Assembly (NCBI RefSeq): GCF_017876405.1
Contig: NZ_JAGINW010000001.1
Location: 7,205,203-7,269,202, forward strand
Length of the DNA stretch: 64,000 bases
Direction of reading: 5' to 3'
Origin: Kibdelosporangium banguiense
GTDB taxonomy: Bacteria; Actinomycetota; Actinomycetes; Mycobacteriales; Pseudonocardiaceae
Below, piece after piece: positions 8,941-17,913 of this stretch. Position numbers and translations under genes: made by a program. The notes below the pieces were generated by a model, which was not told the DNA's origin, did not search any database, and saw only the letters and a program-made list of their open reading frames with translations. Each line of letters starts with the position of its first letter. Positions within the stretch are counted from its first letter, which is position 1.

Positions 8941-9966
8941 TTAAGAATGCCCCCCACAGCTGTTTCGAATCAGCACTTCGGTCGGCAGCACGCGGTGAAT
9001 CAGCTCGGTCCGGGCACCGCTGATCCGTTCGTCCAGCGCGGCGGCTGCCTGCGCGCCGAGCTCACGCATCGGCTGGCGCACGGTTGTCAGCGCGGGTCTC
9101 GCGTACCGCGCGGCCATGATGTCGTCCCATCCGGTGATGGCGACCTGGACGTCCAGCTCCTCGGCGGCGAGCATCGCGCCGAGCGCGACCTCGTCGTTGA
9201 AACACACCAACGCGTCCGGGCGGTTGGAACCTCGCAGCAACTCGCTCGCGGTGTCGTGACCCGCCTGTTCGTCGGCGCCGCAGACTGCGATGTTCCGTCG
9301 TCTTTTGGCCTCCCGCAACGCTTTCGACACGCCCGCCCAGCGTCCGGCCGCGTCCGCGGAACCGTTCGGGTCGCCGAGGTAGACCACGCGGCGATGACCG
9401 TGGTCGAGCAGATGCCGGGTGAGCTGGTAGGCGCTCTGCTCGTTCTCAGTGTTGATCACGTCGGCACCCTGCACCGCCGGCCTGCCGAGCAGCACCACCG
9501 GAATACCGGTGGCCACGACCTCGCCGATCACGTCGTCGGGCACGGTCCGGCCGAACAACACCATCCCGTCCACGCGATCGGCCAACGACAATACGGCCTG
9601 CGCCGCGTCCACGCGGTCTCTTGTGGACAGGATCAGCACGGACCGGCCGCGTTCGGCGGCCACTTCCTCGTAGCCGAGCACCACCTCGGTGTAGAACGGC
9701 CCGGACAGGTCCGGGAAGACGATCCCGTTGGCGGCGTGCTTGCGTTCGGCCAGCGCGACGCCAAGCCGGCTGGGTCGGAACCTCAGCTCGGCCACGGCTT
9801 TGCGGACGCGCTGTTCGGTGGCGGGCGCGACCGGCTGCGTCCCGCGCAGTACCCGGGACACGGTGGCGGGCGAGACCTTCGCCCGCTCGGCGACGTGATA
9901 GATGGTCACGCCCGGCCCGGTTTCCTCGGTGATCGGCTTGGAAACCGGTTTCACAACCGCTTTCAT
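8941..9966 (-). CDS. LacI/GalR-family transcriptional regulator
   Basis: 341 aa. The N-terminal helix-turn-helix is canonical (VTIYHVAERAKVSPATVSRV), followed by the hinge and a periplasmic-binding-like sensor domain. It ends 11 bases before the sugar-binding lipoprotein, so it probably represses the importer and glycosidase operon and is relieved by the imported sugar. The start at 9966 was preferred to 10026 because the added 20 residues are unlike the family. A GTG at 9909 is also possible and would leave a palindrome (9941-9952) upstream of the start. Confidence 0.85.
   Translation of the reverse strand: MKAVVKPVSKPITEETGPGVTIYHVAERAKVSPATVSRVLRGTQPVAPATEQRVRKAVAELRFRPSRLGVALAERKHAANGIVFPDLSGPFYTEVVLGYEEVAAERGRSVLILSTRDRVDAAQAVLSLADRVDGMVLFGRTVPDDVIGEVVATGIPVVLLGRPAVQGADVINTENEQSAYQLTRHLLDHGHRRVVYLGDPNGSADAAGRWAGVSKALREAKRRRNIAVCGADEQAGHDTASELLRGSNRPDALVCFNDEVALGAMLAAEELDVQVAITGWDDIMAARYARPALTTVRQPMRELGAQAAAALDERISGARTELIHRVLPTEVLIRNSCGGHS
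9941..9952. promoter_or_regulatory. Candidate LacI-type operator palindrome
   Basis: A perfect 12-base palindrome, GAAACCGGTTTC, with the central CpG usual for LacI/GalR operators. It lies within the first codons of the LacI gene if translation starts at 9966, or just upstream if it starts at GTG 9909. It could serve autoregulation. It is a single occurrence, so a chance palindrome is not excluded. Confidence 0.3.
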
Positions 9967-10071
9967 GAGTCGGACCCTGCCACAATGCCCAGGCTGGGTA
10001 AAGACTTCACCCGAAATAGACAGCATTCAGGTGCTCGATCACCTGGTCACCGGCGATGTCACCAGGAGTGA

Positions 10072-11322
10072 CTACTCACCACGCAGCGCGGCTTCCAGTC
10101 GTTGCATGGCATCCGGCGGGAGGCGTCCGCCATCGCGCAGAGTCTCGTTGACGATGGTGCGGAACGTCTCGGAGAAGCGGGCGTAGTGCGGCGTGACGGG
10201 CCGAGGCCGGGCGTCCGAGATGGCGGCCAGCAACTCCTTGGCATACGGCCGCAGCCGCTGCAATTCGGCGTCCAGGTAGACGACCTGTCGGGTGGCCGCG
10301 AACCCACCGCGTTCGAACAGGATCTGCTGGCTGCGCGGGCCGGTCAGGAACTCGATCAACGCCTTGGCCGCGCGTGGCTTCTTGCTTTTCTTGGACACAG
10401 CCAGGTTCTGGCCACCCAGCACGCTCGGTCCCGGCAACGTCGTGACTTTGAAGAACGCCTCCTGCCCGGCTTCGTCCGAGGACAGCCGTTGCAGGGCGCG
10501 GTAGGCCACCGGCCAGTTGCGCATGTACAGCGCCTTGCCCTCGCCGAAGGCCGCTGTGCTCCTGGTCTCGTCCTGGTTGCGGGCGTCCGGCATGATCACC
10601 TGGGGAACGGCCTCGCGCAGACCGTCCGCCAGCTGGCGCAGCCCGGTGCGGGCCTCGGGAGAGTCGATCACCACATCGCCCCCCTCGTCGACGACCTCGC
10701 CGTTGGCCGCCCAGACCGCCTCAAGGGCGTTGACCACAAGGCCTTCGTAGTCGTCCAGTTGGGCGGTGTATCCGGCGACCAACCGATTGTCATGCGCCTC
10801 GCTGAACACCCGGCGGGTCTCGGTGACGATGTCGCCCCACTTGGCCGGCGCCTTGAGGTGCTTCTGGTAGTACATCAGGCCCGCGTCGGTGTTGAACGGC
10901 AACCCCCAGAGCTCGTCCTGGTAGCGGCAGGTCCTCAGTGGCCCTTCCAGAAAACCGGAGGTGTCCACGTCCTCCAGCGCGACGATGTAGTCGCGGGCAG
11001 CGAACTCCGCCATCCACGTGACGTCCAAGTTGTACACGTCCGCGGCCTGGTCCGGCGCCTGGGCACGGGCGACCATCTCGCTGTACTGGTCGTCAGCGCC
11101 GATCGGCAACTCCTCGATGCGCGCCGGGTTGTTCGGGTTGAGCTGGTTCCACTGGTTGACCAGCTCCTGGCGCTGGCCGCCGTTGCTCTGGTCCTTGCCC
11201 GACAGGATGACCAGCTCGCCCTTCTCCAGCTTGCCTGCCTGCCCACCGGCCGGCACGACGAAGTATGTGAGCAGTGCTATCGCGATGGCGCCGAACGCCG
11301 AACCCAGCCAGAATCTCCGCAT
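10072..11322 (-). CDS. Extracellular solute-binding protein (family 1)
   Basis: 416 aa. Residues 5-27 form an uncleaved anchor or signal peptide with no clear lipobox Cys. The body resembles trehalose/maltose-binding ThuE-type proteins (NLDVTWMAEFAARDYI; LWGLPFNTDAGLMYYQK). It is one base downstream of the VWA protein gene and clearly co-transcribed with it. No permeases of its own are adjacent, and it is separated from the sugar importer by the LacI gene. It may feed the same permeases or act as a sensor partner for the VWA protein; neither can be proven from sequence. Confidence 0.75.
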   Translation of the reverse strand: MRRFWLGSAFGAIAIALLTYFVVPAGGQAGKLEKGELVILSGKDQSNGGQRQELVNQWNQLNPNNPARIEELPIGADDQYSEMVARAQAPDQAADVYNLDVTWMAEFAARDYIVALEDVDTSGFLEGPLRTCRYQDELWGLPFNTDAGLMYYQKHLKAPAKWGDIVTETRRVFSEAHDNRLVAGYTAQLDDYEGLVVNALEAVWAANGEVVDEGGDVVIDSPEARTGLRQLADGLREAVPQVIMPDARNQDETRSTAAFGEGKALYMRNWPVAYRALQRLSSDEAGQEAFFKVTTLPGPSVLGGQNLAVSKKSKKPRAAKALIEFLTGPRSQQILFERGGFAATRQVVYLDAELQRLRPYAKELLAAISDARPRPVTPHYARFSETFRTIVNETLRDGGRLPPDAMQRLEAALRGE

Positions 11323-11323
11323 C

Positions 11324-13231
11324 TCACACCCCTCGCAGCAGTTCGGCCAGGTCGGCGGTCAACGAGCTGATGCCTGCCTGCCGGCAACCGCCGCCGGTTT
11401 TGGTCGTCACGTCGGTCAACGCCTGCGTCGCGCAACTGGCCTCACCGAACGCCAGCACCAGGACGCGTACCCCGGCCTGTTCCAGTAACTGTTGTGGTGC
11501 AACGTCATTGACGTTGTCCGCGCCGTCGGTGACCACGACGAGAACACCATCCCGGCCGACGGTCTGCATGCCTTTCAGGATCGCCCGGTACTGCGGTGTG
11601 TTGCCCGCGGGGCTGACCGCGGCCAGGGAGTCGCGGGTGACCGGGACGATCCCCAAGGTCGCGGAGAACACGTTGAGCGATACCTCGGCGCGCTGAGCGA
11701 GCTGGTCATAGGCAGCGTGCACGGCGGCTGTGGTGAGCGCGAACCTGGTGTCGCGGCCGACTCGCTCCCGCATCGATCCCGATGCGTCCACCGAGATCAG
11801 GACCTTGCCGGTCTGTTTGGCCTTGTCCCGGATCGCCAGCATTGAATCGCGCACAGCGGGCGGTGGGTTGGCCATGGTGACATAGGTTTGCGGGGCGCCG
11901 GGCACCACCCCGTTGGCCTTGGTCAGCGGCAGCCGCACTGTCATGGCCGGCGGCCGCAACCGACCACTGATCAAGGCACTGCGGCCCTCGGTGCTGGTCA
12001 GCCACGCCCCGAACTCAGCGGCCGCCTTCTTCTGCTCCTCGCTCTGCGCGCTGTCCGGCCAGGTCAGCTGGGCGAACGGCAGATCGAGCCGGTGGGTGTC
12101 GATCGGGTAGAACGCCAGCAGGCAGCCCTCCGGGCCGTTCTCGGCGTCGCAGCCCCGGCCGTTGCGGCCGCGTACCGCCTCGTTGAACTCCACCAGCTCC
12201 TGCTCGGACATGACCATCGGCCGGGCGTCCTTGCCGAGTTCTCGTTGCCTGCGCATCAGTTCAGGACCGGTCCCGCCGACCGGGAACCGGCCCGCGGCGG
12301 AGGTGGCGTCCACCCAGTGCTCGAAATCCCGTGCGGGCGCTGGGTTCTCGGCCAGCCCGACGCCGCTGTTCTCGCTGGTGTAGATCGCGACCGTGCCGAA
12401 ATCGCCCACTGTGGACACCTCGGGCGCCGGCCGGATCAGACCAAGGCCCTTGGCGCGCAGGTTGCGCACCAGTGTCGCCCAGCGCCGGCCCTGCCACTCG
12501 GGATCGTCCTGCTTGATCCCGGCACTGGCCGGCATGCCCAGGACAATCGGGGTGGTCGCGATGGAGTCGATGACCTGCATGTCCGGGCCGAATCCGGAGA
12601 CCTCGCGGCGATGGCGCAACTCGTCGACGTGCACTTTGGCGTCCGGCAGCCAGATGTCCGGGCGCGGGCCGTGATCAGACAGGTATTCCGGGCTCCAGCC
12701 GGCCGCCAGGCCCTCGCGTGCCTTGCGCGGGGACGGGGCGTAGACATGCAGTTCGGCCGGGCGGCAGTCCAGGTTCTTCTCGGCCGCCACGCGTTCGAAC
12801 TCGTCGGCCAGGCCCCGGTAGATCGTCAGCAGCTCGGGCGTGGTCATCACCCGGACCTCGGCCGGATGCGGACAGCCGAGGAACATCTTGTTGACAAAGT
12901 TGATCATCGGCCGGCCGGCCGCCAGGGCGATCCCGACGAGCATCGCGACCACTGTCAGCGTCACGACAGCGGTCTTGACCATCAGGGCGATGGTCGTCGG
13001 CGGGATCCCCATGATCCATTTCCAGAACGCGCTGGATCCGTGGCTGGCCAGGAACGTCAGCCCGGCGACACTCGCCAGGAAGATCGCCCACGGCCAGAAC
13101 CCGGCCGGCGGCTGGATGACCACGATCGTCCCGACTGTGCACGCGGCAGACAGCAGCCAGGCGACCTTCCATGGCACCTTGTGGTCCTGCCGTGCCGGGT
13201 CGTCCTCTTGCGCCGGACTCGGCCCGCTCAT
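11324..13231 (-). CDS. Membrane protein with solute-binding-like domain and von Willebrand A domain
   Basis: 635 aa. Three membrane helices lie near residues 22-40, 46-64 and 82-105. Residues about 120-450 look like a solute-binding-protein fold (PDIWLPDAKVHVDEL; FGAWLTSTEGRSAL). A VWA domain follows with an intact MIDAS metal site, DASGS at 482-486. VWA domains bind protein ligands through the metal. The same domain pairing is known in uncharacterised actinobacterial proteins. Co-transcription with a second solute-binding protein (one base gap) suggests that the two act together at the cell surface. Function is unknown. Confidence 0.7.
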   Translation of the reverse strand: MSGPSPAQEDDPARQDHKVPWKVAWLLSAACTVGTIVVIQPPAGFWPWAIFLASVAGLTFLASHGSSAFWKWIMGIPPTTIALMVKTAVVTLTVVAMLVGIALAAGRPMINFVNKMFLGCPHPAEVRVMTTPELLTIYRGLADEFERVAAEKNLDCRPAELHVYAPSPRKAREGLAAGWSPEYLSDHGPRPDIWLPDAKVHVDELRHRREVSGFGPDMQVIDSIATTPIVLGMPASAGIKQDDPEWQGRRWATLVRNLRAKGLGLIRPAPEVSTVGDFGTVAIYTSENSGVGLAENPAPARDFEHWVDATSAAGRFPVGGTGPELMRRQRELGKDARPMVMSEQELVEFNEAVRGRNGRGCDAENGPEGCLLAFYPIDTHRLDLPFAQLTWPDSAQSEEQKKAAAEFGAWLTSTEGRSALISGRLRPPAMTVRLPLTKANGVVPGAPQTYVTMANPPPAVRDSMLAIRDKAKQTGKVLISVDASGSMRERVGRDTRFALTTAAVHAAYDQLAQRAEVSLNVFSATLGIVPVTRDSLAAVSPAGNTPQYRAILKGMQTVGRDGVLVVVTDGADNVNDVAPQQLLEQAGVRVLVLAFGEASCATQALTDVTTKTGGGCRQAGISSLTADLAELLRGV

Positions 13232-13388
13232 CGTCGACCGGTCACCTCCCCGGCATCGAACCTAGGCGGCCCGCAAGATCGTTGTGGCGGGTTGGGCCGG
13301 ATTCACTCTGCGGGAGTAACGACAATTCAGCTTGCCGGGGCTGGTTTGATGCGGGGTGAGGAGTCTGTGTGCAGTGAGCGGGGGCGTC

Positions 13389-14135
13389 ATGCCGGACTGG
13401 TTACCGGCCAAACTGGCCGACACCTGGATACCCGAGATCATCGACCGGATCCGGGCCCAGTGGGTGCTGCATGCGGTGTTCTGGCCGTGCTTCGCCCTGA
13501 CCGCGGTACCGATCACGCTGCGGAACTGGCAGGTCGGTACGCCGTTCGTGCTGGCTGTGGTGTTGATCGTGGTGTGGACAGCCCGGGCGGGCCTGGCGGG
13601 CGTGCACACGGTCGTCTGGTGGCCGGGTGCGGCTTTCATGCTGTTCGTGGCGTTGATCCTGGGCGGTTTCCAGGCCAGGCTCGACCAGGGTTTCAACCTG
13701 ACCGGGGGGCGGCTGGTCGTTTTCCTGGTGTTCCTGGTCTGCGTGGCGTCGTTCAGCGGACTTCTGGCCGCCATCGACCGCGACCGGCGACGCAGACTGC
13801 TGTCCGAAGACGCTCCGGATACCGGGGAACTGCCGGCGCAACCCAAGGCGGAGCTCCGGCTGACGGTCATGAAGCTGTGGGTCGCCACCATGGCGATGAT
13901 CGCTCTGCAGGCTTACACCGCCGCGACCGTGTGCATGATCGCGTTGTGGATGCGCGGACGGGTGACAGCGATACTTGCCGGTATCAGTTCGATGCTGCTG
14001 GTGCTCGTCACCTTTCAAGGTGGCGAGATTCTCATCGAGACCGATCCGCTGGAGATCGCTGTCGGGCTGCTGGCCGGATACCAATGGTTCCGCGCCGCCT
14101 TCCGGCCGTGGTGGCGGCGTGGCACCTTTCAGTGA
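13389..14135 (+). CDS. Hypothetical multi-pass membrane protein
   Basis: 248 aa, family not recognised. Helices are evident in pairs near the N-terminus (ALTAVPITL, VLAVVLIVVW), in the middle (FMLFVALILGG, LVVFLVFLVCV) and near the C-terminus (MIALQAYTAATVCMIALW, ILAGISSMLLVLV). A charged cytoplasmic loop, RDRRRRLLSED, separates the two halves. An in-frame GTG at 13356 would add 11 residues; ATG 13389 was chosen because the hydrophobic pattern begins only after it. It is transcribed divergently from the VWA gene and overlaps the convergent lysyl-oxidase-like gene by seven bases. Confidence 0.6.
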   Translation: MPDWLPAKLADTWIPEIIDRIRAQWVLHAVFWPCFALTAVPITLRNWQVGTPFVLAVVLIVVWTARAGLAGVHTVVWWPGAAFMLFVALILGGFQARLDQGFNLTGGRLVVFLVFLVCVASFSGLLAAIDRDRRRRLLSEDAPDTGELPAQPKAELRLTVMKLWVATMAMIALQAYTAATVCMIALWMRGRVTAILAGISSMLLVLVTFQGGEILIETDPLEIAVGLLAGYQWFRAAFRPWWRRGTFQ

Positions 14136-15145
14136 TGCCGTTTGTGCCGCTGCGGGTGCTGGATCTGGTCGCTGGAGACACGGGGGCGTAGCTTCTCGCG
14201 ATTCGCGCACTGTTCCTGGCCGGGGCAGCTGCGCAGCAACGACACCACCGGTGGTGCCGTGATCACGGCAGGCGGGTGCGTGGCACGGCCTGGCCACTGG
14301 ATCGAGATCGCCATCGAGGAGGAGTTGTTGTCGTAGTTGGTCTCGTGCAGTGTCCGGTTCGAGTTGACCGTGTTGACCAGGTCGTACGTGCCCGATGGCA
14401 CCCGGGTGATGTCGAGCCACTGGAAGTCGACGTCGTACAGGTAGTCGTCACCGCTGCCGACCGAGATGCCGACCTTCACCTCGGTGACCGACGGGTCCTT
14501 CTGGGCGCACATGTTGTCGCGCAGGTACATCGACAGGCGATGCTCGGGACTGTTGTTGTCCCGCACCGCATTGGGCAACGTGTGTGCGTCGCCGACCCGG
14601 TATCGGTCGCCCAGGCAGAAACCGTTCTTCCGGTCTGTGACCACGGTTCCGCCGCGCGGGGTGCGCAGCTGCATGCGTTCGAAGCCCATCAGGTGCCAGT
14701 GCTGGTGCATCGGTGCGGGCTCGTAGTACATCGAGTTCTGCGTCTGCTGGCGGGCTTCGGCGTACGAGTCCGGGATCGGTCCGTGGCGTCCGGCCTGGAA
14801 TCCCTGGCGGACGTGCATTGTGGACTCACCGGGATCGCGGTGGCCGAACAACAGCAGCGGGCCGTCGCCGATGTTGTCCTCCGCGGTGGTGAAACGCAGC
14901 CGGACGGCGCCGATGTTCCCGGAGCGGATGCACTCGCCGTTCGGGGCGCTCGCGTCGGCGACCATGCAGACGTCCCAGTCGCGGCACTCGCTCGGGTCGC
15001 CGAGGTATCCGCCGAAGCAGCCCGGCGGCGCCTGCCACAGATCGGGCAGCAGCAGCGGCTCACCTGCGGTCGCCGGCGGGATCACCACCATCCCGGCCAA
15101 CACAGCCAGCACAGCCAACGCACCCGCGACCCACGTCCTGCCCAT
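14129..15145 (-). CDS. Secreted lysyl-oxidase-like protein
   Basis: 338 aa. A signal peptide covers residues 1-28. The copper-binding signature of lysyl oxidases appears as HQHWH at 147-151. Lysyl oxidases are quinone enzymes that oxidise peptidyl-lysine amines. Bacterial homologues exist but their substrates are poorly known. Many Cys residues suggest disulphides, fitting secretion. The start at 15145 (MGRTWVAGAL) was preferred to 15313, since the longer form places 56 Cys/Pro-rich residues before the signal peptide. The C-terminal tail, about 40 residues, is basic and rich in His. Confidence 0.75.
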   Translation of the reverse strand: MGRTWVAGALAVLAVLAGMVVIPPATAGEPLLLPDLWQAPPGCFGGYLGDPSECRDWDVCMVADASAPNGECIRSGNIGAVRLRFTTAEDNIGDGPLLLFGHRDPGESTMHVRQGFQAGRHGPIPDSYAEARQQTQNSMYYEPAPMHQHWHLMGFERMQLRTPRGGTVVTDRKNGFCLGDRYRVGDAHTLPNAVRDNNSPEHRLSMYLRDNMCAQKDPSVTEVKVGISVGSGDDYLYDVDFQWLDITRVPSGTYDLVNTVNSNRTLHETNYDNNSSSMAISIQWPGRATHPPAVITAPPVVSLLRSCPGQEQCANREKLRPRVSSDQIQHPQRHKRHH

Positions 15146-15233
15146 GTGGCCACACCCTAGTGATCTTGGGTACTGGCAGGTCCGACATGGACACAAGATG
15201 TACCCGGCCGGGTGACAATTAGTCCCCGATGGG

Positions 15234-15286
15234 TTGATTGTTCGAGTTGAGTGCTTGTTCCGGTCAACGGCGGGCGTGGATAGCGT
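15234..15286 (+). promoter_or_regulatory. Cluster-type two-box promoter motif upstream of amidase
   Basis: TTGATTGTTC at 15234-15243, a 14-base spacer, TTCCGGTCAA at 15258-15267, then 13 bases to a -10-like TAGCGT at 15281-15286. Both boxes are identical, base for base, to those before the three operons of the biosynthetic cluster (22844, 39356, 41026). The distance to the start codon (57 bases after the second box) is also similar. The amidase is thus likely co-regulated with the cluster. Confidence 0.75.
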
Positions 15287-15324
15287 CCGCAGGACTCCGG
15301 TTCCACCGTCCACAGGAGGTAGCC

Positions 15325-16923
15325 GTGCGCGGTCGTCTTGCCGCCTTGTCCTTATTCATAGCGATAATGCTCGTCGGGCCGGCCATCACGGCCGCCTCGG
15401 CACCGGCTGTGCCCGGATCGTCTCCCACTGTCGCCGGGATCGATCTGGAGAAGGCCACGATCCCGGACCTGCAGCGCGCGATGGACCGCGGCCGGCTCTC
15501 CTCGGTCCAGCTGACGTTGTTCTACCTGCACCGCATCCGGGCGTTGAACCCGAAACTCAACGCGGTGATCACCACCAACCCGGACGCGCTGCGCCTGGCC
15601 TTCGAGAGCGATCTGCGCAGGCAACGCCACCGCACCAAGGGTGCGATGGACGGCATCCCGGTGCTGGTCAAGGACAACATCGACACAGCTGACCGGCAGG
15701 CGACCACTGCGGGTTCGTTCGCACTGGCCAAGAGCCGCCCGACGCGTGACGCCCATGCGGTGAGCCGTCTGCGCGATGCCGGCGCGGTGATCCTCGGCAA
15801 GGCGAACATGTCCCAGTGGGCAGGTTACCGGTCGTTCAACGGTTCCAGTGGGTGGACTTCTGTTGGTGGGCAGACCAACAACCCGTACGTGCTGGACCGT
15901 AACCCTTGCGGTTCGTCGAGCGGTTCCGGTGTCGCGGTTTCGGCTCACCTGGCGACGGTCGCTGTCGGCACGGAGACCGACGGGTCGATCGTGTGCCCGT
16001 CGGGGCAGAACGGAATCGTCGGTGTGAAGCCGAGTCTCGGTCTGGTCAGCCAGAGCGGGGTGGTGCCGATCACGGCCAAACAGGACACCGTCGGACCGAT
16101 GGCGCGCAACGTCGTGGACGCCGCGATTCTGCTCGCGGCACTCAACGGGCCAGACCGTCGTGACCCCGCCACAGTGGACGCCGCGAGTCACGCACTGCGC
16201 GACTACACCAAGTTCCTCAAGCCACAATCTTTGCGGGGCAAGCGCATCGGCGTGTGGCGAGACACCTACGGCGTCACGCCGGAGACCATCGCGAAGTTCG
16301 ACAAGGCCGTGCAGGAACTGCGCAGACTGGGCGCGACACCGGTCGACGTGTCCATTCCGTACATCGACATCATCGACGCCAACGAGTTCCCGGCCATCCG
16401 CACGGAGTTCAAGCACTACCTGAACGCCTACCTGGCCTCGACCGGCGGCACCCACCCGGCCGACCTCGCCGGGCTGATCAAGTTCAACGAGGACAACGCC
16501 GCGGTGGAGATGAAGTACTTCGCCCACGAGCTCTGGGTCCGTTCACAGGCCACCAACGGCGACCTCAACGACCCGGCCTACAAGGCTCTCCGCGCCGCCG
16601 CCACCAGCGCCGGCCAGCGAGGCCTGGACGAGACCCTGCGCAACCACCGCCTGGACGCCATCGTCTCGCCGACCAACAACGCAGCCTGGAAGACCCGGCT
16701 CGGTGTCGGTGACGGCGGCCTGTTCGTGGGTTCTTCAGGTCCGGCCGCTGTTGCCGGGTACGCCAACGTGACGGTCCCGATGGCGTTCGACGGCGCATTG
16801 CCGTTGGGAATGTCCTTCATGGGCGCCAAGTTCAGCGAACCCGACCTGCTGGCCCTGGCATACGCCTTCGAGCAGGGCACCAAGGCACGGCAGCTGCCGA
16901 AGTTCCTGCCGACAATCGGCTGA
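15325..16923 (+). CDS. Secreted amidase-signature hydrolase
   Basis: 532 aa. GTG start with the ribosome site AGGAGGT eleven bases upstream. The first ~27 residues form a signal peptide. The amidase-signature Ser-cisSer-Lys triad is in place: Lys116 (IPVLVKDNID), the GSSSGSG loop at 196-202 and the nucleophile Ser221 (ETDGSIVCP). Family members hydrolyse carboxamides or peptide amides. It carries a TTA leucine codon at residue 10, a codon used in actinomycetes to tie expression to bldA tRNA. Its promoter matches the cluster promoters, so it may mature, release or inactivate the cluster's product outside the cell. That role is inferred. Confidence 0.85.
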   Translation: MRGRLAALSLFIAIMLVGPAITAASAPAVPGSSPTVAGIDLEKATIPDLQRAMDRGRLSSVQLTLFYLHRIRALNPKLNAVITTNPDALRLAFESDLRRQRHRTKGAMDGIPVLVKDNIDTADRQATTAGSFALAKSRPTRDAHAVSRLRDAGAVILGKANMSQWAGYRSFNGSSGWTSVGGQTNNPYVLDRNPCGSSSGSGVAVSAHLATVAVGTETDGSIVCPSGQNGIVGVKPSLGLVSQSGVVPITAKQDTVGPMARNVVDAAILLAALNGPDRRDPATVDAASHALRDYTKFLKPQSLRGKRIGVWRDTYGVTPETIAKFDKAVQELRRLGATPVDVSIPYIDIIDANEFPAIRTEFKHYLNAYLASTGGTHPADLAGLIKFNEDNAAVEMKYFAHELWVRSQATNGDLNDPAYKALRAAATSAGQRGLDETLRNHRLDAIVSPTNNAAWKTRLGVGDGGLFVGSSGPAAVAGYANVTVPMAFDGALPLGMSFMGAKFSEPDLLALAYAFEQGTKARQLPKFLPTIG

Positions 16924-16926
16924 TCA

Positions 16927-17913
16927 TCAGTGGGGGCGCCGGCTTGCGGTGCCCCCATCGTCCACGATCGCTTCGAGGACTGCGAACTGCGGTGTTGCCC
17001 TGAGCCGTAACGTGACAGTGGAATTCGCCTGGCTTTCGGCGTTGTCCAGCAGATCGGCCAGCACCCGGCCGATCAGCTCGCGACTGCCCTGCACCGGCAC
17101 CGGATCGTCACCGAGGTCCACCACGTAGGCAAGGTTCGGCGGGTAGCGGTGAGCGGTTTCCTGGTGTGCCAAGGCAGCCAGATCGAAGCTCTCCGATGAC
17201 GGCGGGGCGACCCGGGCGAGCATGACCAGATCGCTGGTGACATCGTCAAGTCGCTGGGTGATGCTCCCGACGCCCATCGCCGGGACAGGCACGGGAAGCG
17301 GCCGGACGGCACGCCTGAGTGCCGTCCTCACGCCGATGGCCACCAGGGCGATCAGCACCATCGCGGCTCCTGCGATCAGCAGGATCCGCTGGTTGAGCGT
17401 CCGCTGCACGTCGGCGATCGCCCGGTACAAGTCCGGGTTGATCTCCCTGAGGTGCTGACCGGGCACCTTGGCGGAATGAACACTGAAATCTCGCTGCTGG
17501 TGAAAGTAGCCGATCGTGTCAGGGTCGGTGAACGGCCAGATCGAGACATCCGGGATCACCGAACTGGTATCGACCCAGGCACTGGCGTACAGATACCAGT
17601 CCGGGTAGTCCAAGTCGCGCAGCACAAGACTGGTCGTCCGCTTCGGCTCGGTGAATGCTTTGTCCTTGTCGACACAGACAGAGCCGAGTGTGCTGCGATT
17701 CTGAGGCTGCAGGCCATCCCCTGGGGTATCGGCGAGCTGGGGCGTCGCGGCAATATTGTTGCTGACGCACAGCGAGGTAGATCTGCCCGGCGACAGATCA
17801 GGCCGTATCGCCTCGTCGCGAAGCAGCACCACCAGGTAGGCCGCCACCCCGAGCAGGGGTAACGCGAACAAAGCTGTTACAAGGGCAGTCATCTTGCCGA
17901 TTCGGTCAGCCAC
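16927..17913 (-). CDS. Degenerate/truncated sensor histidine kinase-like membrane protein
   Basis: 328 aa. Two membrane helices (about 8-31 and 177-197) flank an extracellular domain of ~145 residues. The cytoplasmic part keeps an N-box-like LADLLDNAE and a DDG, then ends where the ATP lid and the second Gly box should follow. No phospho-acceptor His motif was found in the dimerisation region. It therefore looks like a kinase that lost catalytic function, or a ligand sensor derived from one. It overlaps the end of the oxidoreductase gene by eight bases and ends four bases from the convergent amidase. Confidence 0.55.
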   Translation of the reverse strand: MADRIGKMTALVTALFALPLLGVAAYLVVLLRDEAIRPDLSPGRSTSLCVSNNIAATPQLADTPGDGLQPQNRSTLGSVCVDKDKAFTEPKRTTSLVLRDLDYPDWYLYASAWVDTSSVIPDVSIWPFTDPDTIGYFHQQRDFSVHSAKVPGQHLREINPDLYRAIADVQRTLNQRILLIAGAAMVLIALVAIGVRTALRRAVRPLPVPVPAMGVGSITQRLDDVTSDLVMLARVAPPSSESFDLAALAHQETAHRYPPNLAYVVDLGDDPVPVQGSRELIGRVLADLLDNAESQANSTVTLRLRATPQFAVLEAIVDDGGTASRRPH

